Assembly: GCA_045565285.1 (NCBI GenBank)
Contig: JBJLFR010000012.1
Span: 1 to 37,307, forward strand
DNA: 37,307 nucleotides
Reading direction: 5' to 3'
Origin: CACIIZ01 sp045565285
GTDB lineage: Bacteria; Pseudomonadota; Alphaproteobacteria; Rhodobacterales; Rhodobacteraceae
In this document: one piece after another, positions 1-8,786 of the stretch
How positions within the stretch are numbered: the stretch's first letter is position 1
Layout: each line of letters begins with the position of its first letter
Position numbers and translations under genes: made by a program
Notes under the pieces: generated by a model
Databases searched by the model: none
Told to the model about the DNA's origin: nothing
The model's input: the letters and a program-made list of their open reading frames with translations, nothing else

Positions 1-1
1 T

Positions 2-73
2 ATTATCATAACCCAAGATGGGTATGAAATTATAACACATACACCCAAAAAAAATAGACAGAGGTCATCATAA
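2..73 (+). CDS. C-terminal tail of a gene cut by the window edge, possibly M24-type peptidase/creatinase
   Basis: An open frame runs from the left edge to a TAA at 71-73 and encodes 23 residues, including ITQDGYEIITHTPK. The T-x-DGYE-hydrophobic-T pattern resembles the extreme C-terminus of M24 (Xaa-Pro dipeptidase/creatinase-like) proteins, which often end in a T-E-D-G-x-E-x-L-T strand. Only this fragment is visible, so the family call is a weak resemblance and chance open frame cannot be excluded. Confidence 0.3.
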   Translation: MIITQDGYEIITHTPKKNRQRSS

Positions 74-133
74 AATGTCCTAAAAGCTAATAGCTCAATT
101 ATGTGATGTCAAAAAAACATTTACCTGAGATGG

Positions 134-901
134 ATGGAGGGTAAGCATTATCGTGCGAGACTAGGATTTATCTCTAATGTCAACTGATCTTGCGTCCGAA
201 AGTGATCTTTTTGAAATGGCTCCTCGAGGAGTAGGTGTTCATATCACTAGATTGAAAACTGACGACTTCACAACAAATGAAACTTTATCACGACATATTG
301 ACCATATGGCCGAAGCGGCAGGCACTGTATTCAGCCTGATACTAAGCCAAATGTTATAAGTTATAGCTGCACAAGTGGATCCATTGTTATTGGAGAAAAA
401 AGAATTTATCAGGAAATAAAAAAGGGTGCACCATGGGCAGGACCAATGTGCTTAGTTTCCGGAGTAGTAGATGCACTGACGGGAGCTCAAAATACAAAAA
501 TTGGTTGTTGGAACACCTTACCTTGATGAAATCAATTCTGCTGAGACTCAATTCCTTATACGATAAAGGTTTTGAAGTACTTGACATACAAGGCCTTAAC
601 TTAAAAACAGGAATAGAATTTGGTCGAGTAACACCAAACTACTGGAAAAAGTTTGCACTGCAACTAGATCGTCCCGGACGCTGAAGCAATATTTCTTTCA
701 TGCGGAGGGATTCGTTCTCTAGAAGTAGCTCAGGAAATTGAAAAAATAACTGGCAAGCCCGTAATAACCTCAAATCAAGCACAGTTTTGGAGTTGTTTAA
801 GACGTGCAGGTATTAAGGATAAGTTAGTAGGTTTTGGTAAAATTTTCAAAAAGATGGTCTATCACTTAAAAAAAATAAATAGTTATTTGCATATCGATTG
901 A
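134..901 (+). pseudogene. Decayed Asp/Glu racemase / maleate isomerase / arylmalonate decarboxylase-family gene
   Basis: Joining three reading frames gives one continuous protein of about 250 residues typical of the maleate isomerase/arylmalonate decarboxylase branch of the Asp/Glu racemase superfamily. The pieces in order are RARLGFIS (frame of 134), STDLASESDLFEMAPRGVGV (frame of 177), SYSCTSGSIVIGE (frame of 353), VGTPYLDEINSAETQFLIR (frame of 507), KGFEVLDIQGLN (frame of 565) and then LSCGGIRSLEVAQ through GFGKIFKK to a TGA at 899-901. Frame changes fall near 176, 325-350, 505, 564 and 674. Both expected catalytic cysteine contexts (SCTSGS and SCGG) survive. At least five frame changes in one gene, while nearly all other genes in the window are intact, indicate a genuine decayed gene rather than sequencing error. 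These proteins isomerise maleate or decarboxylate or racemise acids; no functional product is expected here. Confidence 0.85.
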
Positions 902-1172
902 AACAAAATTTCATTTGATTATTTATAATAAAAATTAGTAAAATTTAAAAAATTTGTTCAAAATTTCATCAATTTTGAGTTTTTAGAATTTTTGTATTTT
1001 ATTTTAATTTACAAATAAAAAATAATTTTTTTAAATTACGAACGAAGATAAGTCTTCTCCTATAAATAACTAAATGTCCAAATAGTCCCCTCACTTTCTT
1101 ATTTGGACATTTTTTTTATTTCCTATTTAAATTTTATTACAACAATTTTTTTTATATGGTAAATATCAATAC
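902..1172. other. AT-rich intergenic spacer
   Basis: This 271-base spacer between the pseudogene and the first CoA-transferase has no credible open frame. It holds a small GAAGA-TAAG-TCTTC inverted repeat near 1043-1056 and the strong terminator listed separately. Homopolymeric A and T runs dominate 900-1030. Confidence 0.6.
1072..1117 (+). terminator. Rho-independent terminator
   Basis: A perfect 12-bp inverted repeat (AAATGTCCAAAT at 1072-1083 against ATTTGGACATTT at 1101-1112) encloses a 17-nt loop. It leads straight into a T run ending at 1117. It lies about 170 bases after the pseudogene stop, so it either terminated that gene originally or ends a short RNA encoded in the spacer. Confidence 0.75.
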
Positions 1173-2294
1173 ATGTCTTTAGATGATGAGCTTTCAGATT
1201 TATTAATAATTTCACTGGAGCAAGCAGTAGCTGCGCCATATTGTGGCCTTCTATTGGCTTCAGCTGGTGCTAGGGTGATAAAAGTTGAAAGACCCGAAGG
1301 TGATTTCGCCCGTTCTTACGATAATAGTATAAATGGAAAAAGTGCAATCTTTGCATGGCTAAATAGGGGAAAAGAATCAATTTCTTTAAACCTAAAAAAT
1401 AATACTGACAAAAAGATATTTAAAAATATGCTTAAAAAGGCTGATGTATTTTTGTCAAACTTAACTTCTGGTTCATTAGAGAAACTAGAACTAGATTATC
1501 AACAAGTTAAAACCTTAAATCCAGAACTAATTTTTTGTGAAATTACTGGATATGGTAATTCTAAATTAGCACATTCAAAAAAAGCATATGATTTTTTAAT
1601 TCAAGCAGAAAGTGGTTTATGTTCGGTTACTGGGACAGAGAAATATCCATCAAAAGTTGGTATATCAATTACTGATTTATCCACAGGTCTTACTGCTTAT
1701 TCAGCTATTTTAAGAGGGATAATTCAAAGAAGTAAAACAAAGAAAGGTGCTTCAATTTCAATATCAATGTTCGATGTTATGGCTGATTGGATGAATATGC
1801 CTTTGTTAGCTCATAGATATATGGGTGGTACCCCCAAAAGGAATGGAATGAAACATTCTTTTATTGCACCTTACGGAACTTTTAAATGTAAAAATAATGA
1901 CGAAATATTAATATCAATCCAAAATAATAGAGAATTTGAAGTCTTTTGCAAAAAAATACTTAAGAACAAAACTTTGTTCAAAAATCCAAAATTTCAAGAT
2001 AATCCAAATAGGTATAAAAATAGAAATGAATTAGATGAAATAATTAATAGCTGTTTTTTAAAATATACCAAAAAAGAGATTCAAAAAAAATTAGATTCTG
2101 AAGGTATTGCAAATGCTCTTCTTAATAATACTTCAGATTTATCAAATCATAAACTTTTAAAAAATGAAAATGCCCTTATCAGTAATGAGTATGTTTCAAT
2201 TGCTGCATTGCCTATAAAAACTTCCAGTAAATTATCAATAAAAGTACCGTCAATTGATGAAGATGGAAACAGTATTCGTTTAGAATTTCAGTAA
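1173..2294 (+). CDS. CaiB/BaiF family (type III) CoA-transferase
   Basis: A 373-residue protein of the family III CoA-transferases, which move CoA between carboxylic acids through an aspartyl-CoA intermediate in the cytosol. The N-terminal VAAPYCGLLLASAGARVIKV stretch matches the family's first Rossmann half, RGKESISLNLK is the usual RNKRSL region, and KKAYDFLIQAESG carries the expected catalytic Asp. The length is slightly below the usual 390-400, and the N-terminus is short and acidic, beginning almost at the first core strand. The ATG has only a weak upstream ribosome site. The overall pattern is closer to citramalate/itaconate-type transferases than to oxalate ones, but the substrate cannot be read from the sequence. 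It stands alone on the plus strand, facing a convergent transporter, so its role is open. Confidence 0.85.
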   Translation: MSLDDELSDLLIISLEQAVAAPYCGLLLASAGARVIKVERPEGDFARSYDNSINGKSAIFAWLNRGKESISLNLKNNTDKKIFKNMLKKADVFLSNLTSGSLEKLELDYQQVKTLNPELIFCEITGYGNSKLAHSKKAYDFLIQAESGLCSVTGTEKYPSKVGISITDLSTGLTAYSAILRGIIQRSKTKKGASISISMFDVMADWMNMPLLAHRYMGGTPKRNGMKHSFIAPYGTFKCKNNDEILISIQNNREFEVFCKKILKNKTLFKNPKFQDNPNRYKNRNELDEIINSCFLKYTKKEIQKKLDSEGIANALLNNTSDLSNHKLLKNENALISNEYVSIAALPIKTSSKLSIKVPSIDEDGNSIRLEFQ

Positions 2295-2314
2295 TTGAAA
2301 TTAGGATTTATAAA

Positions 2315-3256
2315 TTAGATCGTTTCTTGTTTTATTCTACTGGCCTGGATTGCTACTATTACTCCAGAGATAAGTATAAGGAATATTCCAAATAAACCCA
2401 AGGTATCAGGTAAGGTATTGAATATTATTTTACCCCAAAAAATTGCGAAAATTAAATATAAAAAATCAAGTGGAGCTAAAAAAGAGCTTTCAGATGTTTG
2501 ATAAGCTTTTACTAGACATAAGTTCCCAGATAAATTGAAAAAAGACGCTACTACCGCTATAAAAAAAGCAAAAAAAGTTAATTCCGGCCAACCAATTAAA
2601 ATATATGGGAACTTATCTTTAAGACTTTGATCTAATATAAAATAATCAGTAACAAATATACCAATGCATCCTGATAATATAAAACCTATAGCTACAGTAA
2701 AAGTCATGGCTAAAGGACTTTCATTTGAACAATATTTTCTTAAAACAAACAAATTACATGCATAAAAAAAACCTGCTATAACAGGAAAAATTTGAAAAAT
2801 TGAAAAATTAATATCCCAAGGTTTCAATACAAACAAAGCACCCATAATTCCAAAAAAAAGTGCTGATAACTTTAATTTGTTAATACTTTCTTTGAGAAAT
2901 AAAAAAGCAAAAATCACAACAAAAATTGGATAAGTATATAAACCTGTTGCCATTTCAGCTACTGTTAGTTTAGGGGCTGCACAAAAAAAGAAAAACATGC
3001 ATAAGACTAAAAATAATGTTCGAAATGCAACTATAGGAATATTCTTTGGGATGAGTTTTGAAAATTTAGAACCAAAAAAGGATGGTAAAATTATTAAAAG
3101 AATTAAATTGAATAAAGACCGTAAAGTCTGAAATTGCCAAAAAGATGTCCAATCAGCTGCAAATTTTACTAGAGAATCTTGAAAGGCTAATAAAAATCCG
3201 CCAGTAATTAATAAAAAAACACTTTGATACTGGCTACTATTAAAGAAGTGTTTGAT
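2315..3256 (-). CDS. DMT/EamA-family transporter with no canonical start codon
   Basis: A membrane exporter of the drug/metabolite transporter superfamily with two EamA repeats. The first in-frame ATG (2998) would give only 227 residues beginning inside the third or fourth helix. The same frame stays open upstream and clearly encodes the missing first helices: VFLLITGGFLLAFQDSLVKF and QTLRSLFNLIL are typical of the DMT N-terminus (a loop with the charged D-x-L-V-K, then the R of helix 2). No ATG, GTG or TTG occurs in frame in that extension. A GAGG sits six bases before an ATC at 3254-3256, which would give 313 residues, the normal family length. The gene is therefore either started from a non-standard ATC, or its ATG has been lost by mutation or sequencing error. 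Substrate unknown; it converges with the CoA-transferase 20 bases away. Confidence 0.7.
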   Translation of the reverse strand: MKHFFNSSQYQSVFLLITGGFLLAFQDSLVKFAADWTSFWQFQTLRSLFNLILLIILPSFFGSKFSKLIPKNIPIVAFRTLFLVLCMFFFFCAAPKLTVAEMATGLYTYPIFVVIFAFLFLKESINKLKLSALFFGIMGALFVLKPWDINFSIFQIFPVIAGFFYACNLFVLRKYCSNESPLAMTFTVAIGFILSGCIGIFVTDYFILDQSLKDKFPYILIGWPELTFFAFFIAVVASFFNLSGNLCLVKAYQTSESSFLAPLDFLYLIFAIFWGKIIFNTLPDTLGLFGIFLILISGVIVAIQASRIKQETI

Positions 3257-3307
3257 TTTAACCTCAAATAAAAATGAAAATATCGATATTTATAATTTTC
3301 CTAGATA

Positions 3308-4978
3308 TTATATTATATCTTCTTTTTCTAATAGAGTTTTAGCTGTCTGTATATTTTTATCTGCATCTTCTAACCAACCAACCCTTAATTCTGGAACTGA
3401 CGAGATAAGAAGATCTGTGTATGGATGTGATGGAGGAGAGAGAACTTTATGAACTGAGCCTTTTTCTGCTATAACTCCTTTATACATTACTGCAATGCTA
3501 TCAGCAAAGGCTGAAACTGTCGACAAGTCATGACTTATAAACACAAAAGAAACGCCCAAATTTTTTCTTAAACCTCGAAGTAATTCGATTACATTTGCAC
3601 CAACAATACTATCTAATGCCGATGTAACCTCATCACACAATAAAACCTCTGGTTCTGCAGCTAAAGCTCTTGCTAAATTTATTCTTTGTTTCTGACCTCC
3701 AGATAATTCATGAGGATACCTAGTATAAAATTCTTTTGGAAGTTCAACCATATCCAATAATTCTAAAACTCTTTCTTTCTTCTTATTTCCATACATATCA
3801 AGATAAAATTCAAGAGGTCTTCCTAGAATATTACCAATGGTTTGTTTAGGATTTATAGCAGTATCAGCCATTTGATAAACAAACTGAATTTTTCTTAGTT
3901 CAGATCTTGGTCTTTCTTCAAGTCTTGGCTTTAATTTTTCACCATCTAATAAAATTTCTCCTTTAAAAGAGGGTAATAAACCAGCAATAACTCTTGCGAG
4001 AGTAGATTTTCCAGAGCCAGATTCGCCAATAATTCCAAGAACTTCACCTCTAGATAGTTCTAGATTTATATCTTTTAAAATTATCTCTTTTGGTTTTGAC
4101 ATTACATCTCCACCATAACCTGCAGAAACACCTTTAATTTGAATAACTTTGTCAGTTTTATTTGCTTGAGTTTTTTTCCCCGCAGCCGGTAAAGGTCGAA
4201 CCGCTTTCATTAGTCTTTTTGTGTAGGGATGCCTTGGTTTAGAAATAACGTCATTTGCAGAACCTTTTTCTTGTATATCACCGTTGTATAAAACTACTAT
4301 TCTATCTGCAATTTGTGCTACTACTGCTAAATCATGAGTCACATAAATTGCAGCTGCACCACGTTCTCTTATAACTTTTTTAAAAGCTTTTAATACTTCA
4401 ATTTGAGTTGTAACGTCTAATGCTGTTGTAGGTTCGTCTAAAACTAATAATGAAGGTTCGCCGCACAATGCCATTGCAGCCATAAGACGCTGCAACTGTC
4501 CACCTGATACTTGATGAGGATATCTTGCCCCAATATGTTCTGGATTTGGTAAATCTAAAGAGTGATACAGTCCTTTAGCAAATTCATTAGCTTCAATTTG
4601 GGTTTTTGATCCATGAATTACAGCAGATTCTGTTACTTGCTCATTAATTTTTAAAGCTGGATTGAAAGTTGCTATCGCACTTTGAGCAAGATAAGCTACT
4701 TTTTCACCTCTTATTTGCCTTAACTCATCTATATTCATTTTAGTTAAATCTTGATCGAACAGCGAAGTTTGTCCTCCACTAATTTTTAGACCTGGTTTAC
4801 AATATCCTAAAGATGATAGAGCAATTGTTGTCTTTCCAGATCCAGATTCACCAATTAGTGCAACTACCTCACCTTCTCTAACTTGAAAGTCAATATCCTT
4901 CACTATTGGCAGTTCAATACCATCATCTCTTACGGCGCTAATACAAAGATTTTTTGCTTCGAAAACTACTTTTCTCAA
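3308..4978 (-). CDS. Peptide-type ABC importer, fused double ATPase (DppD-DppF type)
   Basis: A 556-residue protein containing two complete ABC ATPase modules of the oligopeptide/dipeptide/nickel family, normally two separate subunits. Module one (about 1-265) has Walker A GESGSGKTT, signature VSGGQLQR and Walker B LLVLDEPTTALD. Module two (about 275-535) has GESGSGKST, LSGGQKQR and VLLCDEVTSALD. Each is followed by the HPYTKRL/HPYTDLL C-terminal element of this family. It powers uptake through the two permeases encoded immediately upstream (3-base gap). It is the last gene of the minus-strand importer set. The fused form is common in alphaproteobacteria. Transported substrate cannot be read from the ATPase. 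Confidence 0.95.
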   Translation of the reverse strand: MRKVVFEAKNLCISAVRDDGIELPIVKDIDFQVREGEVVALIGESGSGKTTIALSSLGYCKPGLKISGGQTSLFDQDLTKMNIDELRQIRGEKVAYLAQSAIATFNPALKINEQVTESAVIHGSKTQIEANEFAKGLYHSLDLPNPEHIGARYPHQVSGGQLQRLMAAMALCGEPSLLVLDEPTTALDVTTQIEVLKAFKKVIRERGAAAIYVTHDLAVVAQIADRIVVLYNGDIQEKGSANDVISKPRHPYTKRLMKAVRPLPAAGKKTQANKTDKVIQIKGVSAGYGGDVMSKPKEIILKDINLELSRGEVLGIIGESGSGKSTLARVIAGLLPSFKGEILLDGEKLKPRLEERPRSELRKIQFVYQMADTAINPKQTIGNILGRPLEFYLDMYGNKKKERVLELLDMVELPKEFYTRYPHELSGGQKQRINLARALAAEPEVLLCDEVTSALDSIVGANVIELLRGLRKNLGVSFVFISHDLSTVSAFADSIAVMYKGVIAEKGSVHKVLSPPSHPYTDLLISSVPELRVGWLEDADKNIQTAKTLLEKEDII

Positions 4979-4981
4979 TTT

Positions 4982-5911
4982 TTAGAGTCTCCCTGACAAT
5001 TTACCACCTGCATGTGCTGATATATCATCTACTATAAGATTAATACCTACTGTCAAAGAAGCTATTGCAATTGCAGGAGCTAAAATTGGTACTACTGACT
5101 CACCATACTGTAAAGCACCTAAATTTTCTCTTACCATCGAGCCCCAGTCAGCTAGTGGTGGTTGAACGCCAAGTCCTAAAAAACTCAAGCTTGAAACAAA
5201 AAGAATGACATAAATAAATCGAAGTCCAAAATCTGAAATCAGAGGCATTGCAGCATTTGGCCAAATCTCTTTAAATATTATCCATCTATATCCTTCACCC
5301 CTTACTTTTGCTGCTTCTACAAAATCCATAACCATTATTTCCATTCCAAGTGCTCTAGATAATCTAAAAACTACAGGGGAAAAAATTGCGCCAGCGGTAA
5401 ATATAAGTACAGGTATTGAAGATCCAATAGCAGCCACAACAACCAGGCCAAACATAATAGTAGGAATAGCCAACATAATATTAAAAAATTGTGTCAATAA
5501 TTGATCAATCTTTGGTCCTGCAATAGAAGATCCAATTCCCAAGGTTACACCAATAATGTAAGCAATCAAAACTCCAGCCAATGATATACCAATAGTTCGT
5601 CCGGCTCCATACATTACTCTTGAAAGAATATCTCGATCATCAACATCTGTACCTAACCATGCACCTGGTCTAGGTTTTTGAAACTCAGAATAATCGTCTG
5701 GAAAAGGTAGATCATTTTCTTCATATGGAGCTAGAAATTGTCCAAAAATAGCCACAAATAACCAAAAGCTTAGTACGATTACTCCTAATTTTCCGGTGAT
5801 AGAAAGACGAAACTTACCACTTGGGGGAGCATCTTGAAGTTCATCAAAACTTACTTCCTTACTAAAAGGAGCAACATAATGTCTATCTTCATTATTTTTA
5901 CCTTTACTCAT
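4982..5911 (-). CDS. Peptide-type ABC importer permease (DppC/OppC type)
   Basis: A 309-residue inner-membrane permease with a cytosolic N-terminal leader of about 45 residues, then a first helix (LGVIVLSFWLFVAIFG) and the usual OppC_N region with LGTDVDDRDILSRVMYGA. The BPD_transp_1 core has about five further helices. The coupling EAA loop DFVEAAKVRGEGYRWIIFKE contacts the fused ATPase. Its ATG overlaps the stop of the upstream permease by four bases (ATGA), so the two are translationally coupled. Expected to pair with the DppB-type protein at 5908-6861. Confidence 0.94.
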   Translation of the reverse strand: MSKGKNNEDRHYVAPFSKEVSFDELQDAPPSGKFRLSITGKLGVIVLSFWLFVAIFGQFLAPYEENDLPFPDDYSEFQKPRPGAWLGTDVDDRDILSRVMYGAGRTIGISLAGVLIAYIIGVTLGIGSSIAGPKIDQLLTQFFNIMLAIPTIMFGLVVVAAIGSSIPVLIFTAGAIFSPVVFRLSRALGMEIMVMDFVEAAKVRGEGYRWIIFKEIWPNAAMPLISDFGLRFIYVILFVSSLSFLGLGVQPPLADWGSMVRENLGALQYGESVVPILAPAIAIASLTVGINLIVDDISAHAGGKLSGRL

Positions 5912-6861
5912 TTTGGATGCCTTAATCTTGGATTAGATAAGATAGATGCTAGATCTGCTATCATCATGAGAATTACATATGTTGCACAAAAAATCATTCC
6001 TAGTGTTTGGATAAGTATATAGTCTCTTGTTTGAACTCCTTGTACAATAAGTGTCGCTAATCCTGAATATCCAAAATAGACTTCTATCACTATAACTCCC
6101 GTGACTACATATGCTAAATTTATAGCAATAACATTTACTATTGGTCCTATAGCATTCAATAAAGCATGTCTCATAACAACTCTTCTTCTAGGTATTCCTT
6201 TAAGAATTGCCATTTCGATATATGGAGAATTCATTACGTTAAGAACGGCAGCTCTTGTCATTCTTATGAGTTGTGCAGCTATTACTAAACAAAGAGTAGT
6301 TATTGGTAATATAAAGTGAGTAATAAGCTCAACTAAATTTTTATCATCAATAGATCCTACAACTACTGCATTACCTATTCCTAGAAAAAAAACAACAAAT
6401 AAAACCATTAAAGTTGCAGTAAAAAATTCAGGAGCAGCAACTAATGTTACCGAACCTAATGTTAAAATTCTATCATATAGTGTCCCTGGGAACATAGCCG
6501 CAACAATTCCTAATCCAACAGATATAGGTACACCAATCATAGCTGTTAATGAACTTACAATTAAGGTATTTTCGTATCTATCTGATATTAATTGAGCAAT
6601 AGTTACATTGCCACTAGCTAGTGAAGTGCCAAAATCCCCACTTATAAAACTTATTAACCATCTAAAATATTGCTGATATAAAGGATAATTTAAGCCTAAT
6701 TCTTCCCTTAAAGCTTTTAGTGAAGCCTCATCTGCAGCTTGTCCTAATCTAATTTGTGCAGCATCACCTGGGAGAGCATTAGTACCCAAGAAAATGACTA
6801 TCGAGACACCTAAGGTAGTGAGGAGACCAGCTCCTATTTTTTTTAGAATTAATGGAAACAT
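5908..6861 (-). CDS. Peptide-type ABC importer permease (DppB/OppB type)
   Basis: A 317-residue permease with the family's standard N-terminus: one helix (LLTTLGVSIVIFLGTNALPG), the periplasmic stretch LREELGLNYPLYQQYFRWL, then a five-helix core. The EAA loop IEMAILKGIPRRRVVMRHAL is present, as is the VIVIEVYFGYSGLATLIVQ segment of DppB proteins. It lies about 107 bases after the binding-protein gene, from which it is separated by a GC-rich hairpin, and overlaps the DppC gene by four bases. It acts in the inner membrane as half of the translocation pore. Confidence 0.94.
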   Translation of the reverse strand: MFPLILKKIGAGLLTTLGVSIVIFLGTNALPGDAAQIRLGQAADEASLKALREELGLNYPLYQQYFRWLISFISGDFGTSLASGNVTIAQLISDRYENTLIVSSLTAMIGVPISVGLGIVAAMFPGTLYDRILTLGSVTLVAAPEFFTATLMVLFVVFFLGIGNAVVVGSIDDKNLVELITHFILPITTLCLVIAAQLIRMTRAAVLNVMNSPYIEMAILKGIPRRRVVMRHALLNAIGPIVNVIAINLAYVVTGVIVIEVYFGYSGLATLIVQGVQTRDYILIQTLGMIFCATYVILMMIADLASILSNPRLRHPK

Positions 6862-6928
6862 TAAATATATTCCAGAATATACTTTTATAAATTAAAATTC
6901 ATATATTAAAAAAAGCTGGAAAGAAATA

Positions 6929-6947
6929 GGGGCAAAAAATATGCCCC
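6929..6947 (-). promoter_or_regulatory. Intercistronic hairpin between binding protein and permease genes
   Basis: The stem GGGGCA/TGCCCC with a 7-nt loop stands out in otherwise very AT-rich sequence just after the binding-protein stop. It is not followed by a strong T run on the minus strand. Hairpins in this place commonly stabilise the binding-protein mRNA or partly terminate transcription, raising binding protein over membrane subunits; here that role is inferred. Confidence 0.5.
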
Positions 6948-6968
6948 CATTATTGTGCTTAGATTTAA

Positions 6969-8615
6969 TTATGCATCTTTCCACATATAAGGAGGTGCCT
7001 CAGCACCGCCCCAATTATTTAAAGGTACATGAGTTAATCCTTTAATGTTTGAAGCAACAGCATCAGTATAATTAAGGTGAGCAGGAGTGATTGACCCACC
7101 ATTTTCGTGAATATCCATTTGAAGATCATGATACATTTGTTTTCTTTGACCAGCATCCGTTACACCTCTAACATCTACTAAAGTCTTATCAAATTTTTCA
7201 CTCTTCCAAAATGTTTCATTCCAATTTGAGTCACCCTTATAAGCTAGTGTCATCATAATATTAGCTGTAGGTCTCATGTTCCAGGTTGTAACATTAAAAG
7301 GAGAACCTTGCATCCATACTGCACCCCAGTAGCCATCTGTTGTAACCTTTTGAACGTCAATGTTCATACCAATTTTTTTGGCTTCTCTTTGAAGAGCTAA
7401 ACACTGAAAGGTTGCAGCTTGAGACACTTCTGCTGCAATTATTGGAATTGTAGTAGATCCTATACCAGATTTTTCAAAATGGTATTTAGCTTTATCCAGA
7501 TCCAATTCACGCTGCGGAATATCCGGACTAAAATCGAAATAGGCTTTATTAATTGGCTGATCGTTTCCAACGCTTCCGTAGCCTTTCAACTCACCCTTAA
7601 CAATTCTTGTTCTATCCATACACATCTGCATAGCTCTAACCAAATCTCTGTTGTTAGAAGGTGAAACGCCTTGGTGAGCAACAATGCTAGTATATCTACC
7701 AGATTGGATAGACCAAACATCTTTTCCTTCTGCTGCCTCTACTTCCTTAACTGCTTTTCCAGGAAGGTTGACCATCATATCTACATCACCTGCTAAAAAC
7801 GCATTTAATCTAGCAACAGGATCGCCTATACCGAAATGTTCGACTTCATCAAGATAACCAGGTCCATGCCAGCAATTCTCATATGGAGTACCTACAGTTC
7901 TAACACCTGGTTTAAATTCTTTACATCTGTATGGTCCAGTTCCGTTGGCTGTGGAGAAATCTGTTGTACCATCTTGAATAACATTGAAGTGGAATGTTCC
8001 TAAAGAGTTAACCAAATCAGCGTTTGGAGAAGATAAATTAACTTCAACCTCATGCTCATTTATTTTCTTAAGCTCTGAAATCATATCCATTTGTGACTTA
8101 CCAATAGACTTAGAATCTTCTCCTAAATGTCTTGAAAGTGTATAGATTACATCATCGGCGTTAAGTGTATGACCATTATGAAATTCAACACCTTTTCTTA
8201 TCTTAAAAGTCCATTTAGTAGCATCGCTATTAACTATGACTTCCTCTGCTAACTCTGGTTCCCAACTTAGATCATCTTTTAATCTTACTAATTTACCATA
8301 GAACATCCTGCCCCTCCAGTAATCAACTGAAGCAGTACATAAAATTGGATCTAGGGTGTCAGCTGGTCCGTGTTGATCACCTGCACAGACAAGTCTACCA
8401 CCTCTTTTTGGTGTATTTGCCCATACTGTAGATGCACTAGAAAAAATTGCTCCACCGGTAGTAGCAGTAGCTCCTGCTGCCATCATCCAGGTCATAATAT
8501 CTCTTCTTGTTGCTCCTTTTCTAACAGCATTAATAATCTCCTCCTGCTGCTGAAGCTTTAAATCTGAAAACTCAAAATCACCCAATATTTTTGGGCCTTT
8601 TTTTCTAAGACTCAT
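6969..8615 (-). CDS. Tat-exported ABC substrate-binding protein, SBP_bac_5 (peptide/solute) family
   Basis: A 548-residue periplasmic binding protein of the extracellular solute-binding family 5. The N-terminus is long and carries a twin-arginine signal: RR at residues 37-38 (ATRRDIMTWMMAAG), a hydrophobic run, and a likely cleavage near VWA-NT at 66. The mature part shows the family blocks WTFKIRKGVEFHNGHTLNADDV and the RLNAFLAGDVDMM region, ending in a W-rich tail. It is preceded by a clear GGAGG ribosome site (about 8627-8631) and a candidate promoter. Family members bind di- and oligopeptides, nickel, opines and other solutes. Its position directly after a block of carnitine-type catabolic genes on the same strand suggests it may deliver that pathway's substrate, but this is inference. 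Tat export implies folding or cofactor loading in the cytosol. Confidence 0.92.
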   Translation of the reverse strand: MSLRKKGPKILGDFEFSDLKLQQQEEIINAVRKGATRRDIMTWMMAAGATATTGGAIFSSASTVWANTPKRGGRLVCAGDQHGPADTLDPILCTASVDYWRGRMFYGKLVRLKDDLSWEPELAEEVIVNSDATKWTFKIRKGVEFHNGHTLNADDVIYTLSRHLGEDSKSIGKSQMDMISELKKINEHEVEVNLSSPNADLVNSLGTFHFNVIQDGTTDFSTANGTGPYRCKEFKPGVRTVGTPYENCWHGPGYLDEVEHFGIGDPVARLNAFLAGDVDMMVNLPGKAVKEVEAAEGKDVWSIQSGRYTSIVAHQGVSPSNNRDLVRAMQMCMDRTRIVKGELKGYGSVGNDQPINKAYFDFSPDIPQRELDLDKAKYHFEKSGIGSTTIPIIAAEVSQAATFQCLALQREAKKIGMNIDVQKVTTDGYWGAVWMQGSPFNVTTWNMRPTANIMMTLAYKGDSNWNETFWKSEKFDKTLVDVRGVTDAGQRKQMYHDLQMDIHENGGSITPAHLNYTDAVASNIKGLTHVPLNNWGGAEAPPYMWKDA

Positions 8616-8676
8616 TAATTATCCTCCAAATAGATTAACTTTGCCACCAAATAGCAAACTATAGTTCAATATAAGT

Positions 8677-8706
8677 ATTGTAAGTGTTTCAACCCTTTAT
8701 TGACAA
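8677..8706 (-). promoter_or_regulatory. Candidate sigma-70 promoter for the ABC importer
   Basis: Reading the minus strand, TTGTCA (8701-8706) is followed after 18 bases by TACAAT (8677-8682), about 60 bases before the binding-protein ATG. Both hexamers are close to consensus, but in such AT-rich DNA similar pairs arise by chance. Confidence 0.4.
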
Positions 8707-8786
8707 CAGTAAAAAGTAAAAAAAAAGCAATTTTTAAAAAAATATAATAAAAACAATGGTTAAACACGCATTTTATTTGCAAAAAA

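Noticed and set aside
387..587. 66-residue minus-strand open frame over the pseudogene
   Set aside because: Antisense to the decayed racemase-family gene whose sense fragments are clearly recognisable.
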